DNA of 7,674 bases from NCBI GenBank assembly GCA_012031335.1, contig JAAUTT010000189.1, forward strand, positions 1-7,674. The letters are read 5' to 3'. A model generated the notes under the pieces. The model was given only the letters and a program-made list of their open reading frames with translations. It ran no database searches and was not told the DNA's origin. The first letter of the stretch is position 1. Every line of letters starts with the position of its first letter. Of the stretch, positions 7,254 through 7,674 are shown one piece after another. This stretch comes from Bacteroidales bacterium (lineage in GTDB: Bacteria; Bacteroidota; Bacteroidia; Bacteroidales; JAAUTT01). The position numbers and the translations under genes were made by a program.

Positions 7254-7674
7254 TTAATCATCTTTACGTTTAGCGCGTGGAGCTGGCTTTTTCTTTGCAT
7301 CAAATTTGGCTTTTCCAAATTTCACAGCGCCTTCTTCTTCGCCTTCTTCAAATTTACTATCCATACGATCGAACGATCTTCTGGATTTTGTTTTTGTTGC
7401 ATCAGACTTTTACATCTTTTCCTGCTTTTTCAACATCTTCCTTATCACGGTCGAGTTTGCGTTCGTCGAGACCTTCCTGAATGGCTTTAGCCAGCGTACC
7501 AACAATTAATGAAATTGAGTTTGACGCATCATCATTCGAAGGAATAGGAAAATCAACCTGGTTTGGATCGGAGTTGGTATCTACCATAGCAAAACAGGTA
7601 TGTTGAGCCTCTTGGCTTCGCGAACAGCAATATGTTCTTTGGAAATATCCACTACAAATAAAGCTGCAGGAAGA
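7254..7674 (-). CDS. rpsB: 30S ribosomal protein S2, C-terminal part (two frameshifts, cut by window edge)
   Basis: S2 is a late-assembling protein of the small ribosomal subunit. The visible part starts in [17 protein letters not shown] and continues [10 protein letters not shown], then [20 protein letters not shown] and [19 protein letters not shown], the strongly conserved C-terminal half of the family. A missing base in the A-run at 7591-7594 makes IPVLLW-stop instead of IPVFAMVDTN. An extra base in the run at 7408-7411 makes a false stop after KDVKV, where [15 protein letters not shown] should continue. The true stop is TAA at 7256-7254. After the core there is a charged tail of about 60 residues, with an acidic GEEEG patch and a basic Lys/Pro/Arg end ([13 protein letters not shown]), longer than in E. 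coli. The first half of the gene lies beyond the window. Confidence 0.95.

Noticed and set aside
6596..7509. Plus-strand open frames over tsf and rpsB
   Set aside because: All are Phe/Ser/Leu-rich antisense shadows of the conserved translation genes.
1..7674. Widespread pseudogenisation, as in a decaying genome
   Set aside because: Essential genes rpsB, tsf, pyrH and frr are broken at the same rate, motifs are perfectly conserved on both sides of each break, and breaks lie at short homopolymers.

Overview
The window looks like chromosomal DNA of a member of the Bacteroidota. The evidence is the AT-rich composition, several promoters matching the Bacteroidota sigma-A pattern (TTTG or TTG, spacer of about 18-20, then TAnnTTTG), few strong Shine-Dalgarno sequences, and protein sequences typical of that phylum (for example EF-Ts starting MAQITAADVNKLRQAT and UMP kinase starting MAKFKRILLKLSGEAL). 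A placement near Marinilabiliales/Prolixibacteraceae is only a feeling from protein style.

Layout, left to right. (1) Bases 3-1020, + strand: the C-terminal part of an S41-family (tail-specific-protease-like) peptidase. (2) 1119-1652, + strand: a type II toxin-antitoxin pair, a small antitoxin overlapping a PemK/MazF-like toxin. (3) 1664-2853, - strand: an M24 (Xaa-Pro aminopeptidase-like) metallopeptidase. (4) 2941-3104, - strand: tRNA-Glu(UUC) with its own promoter and terminator. (5) 3120-3642, - strand: a GNAT acetyltransferase. (6) 3815-4824, + strand: a radical SAM/SPASM protein, divergent from the GNAT gene. (7) 4861-7674, - strand: the conserved translation and nucleotide block rpsB-tsf-pyrH-frr, read right to left, with rpsB cut by the window edge. 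Terminators follow tsf and frr, so rpsB-tsf, pyrH and frr look like separate transcription units.

The dominant unusual property is technical. Almost every protein gene is broken by 1-nt (net) frameshifts. I count 12: two each in the S41, tsf and rpsB genes, and one each in the antitoxin, M24, GNAT, radical SAM, frr and pyrH genes. Most sit in or next to short homopolymer runs. In each case the protein continues with clear family sequence in another frame. Since essential genes are hit as well as accessory ones, this is best read as uncorrected indel error in the assembly, not gene decay. Only the PemK/MazF toxin and the tRNA appear undamaged. Gene coordinates below span the frame-corrected genes.

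I see no convincing new biological system. The least understood items are the stand-alone radical SAM/SPASM protein and the toxin-antitoxin pair with an inverted repeat upstream. No CRISPR array, insertion sequence, rRNA or riboswitch is supported.
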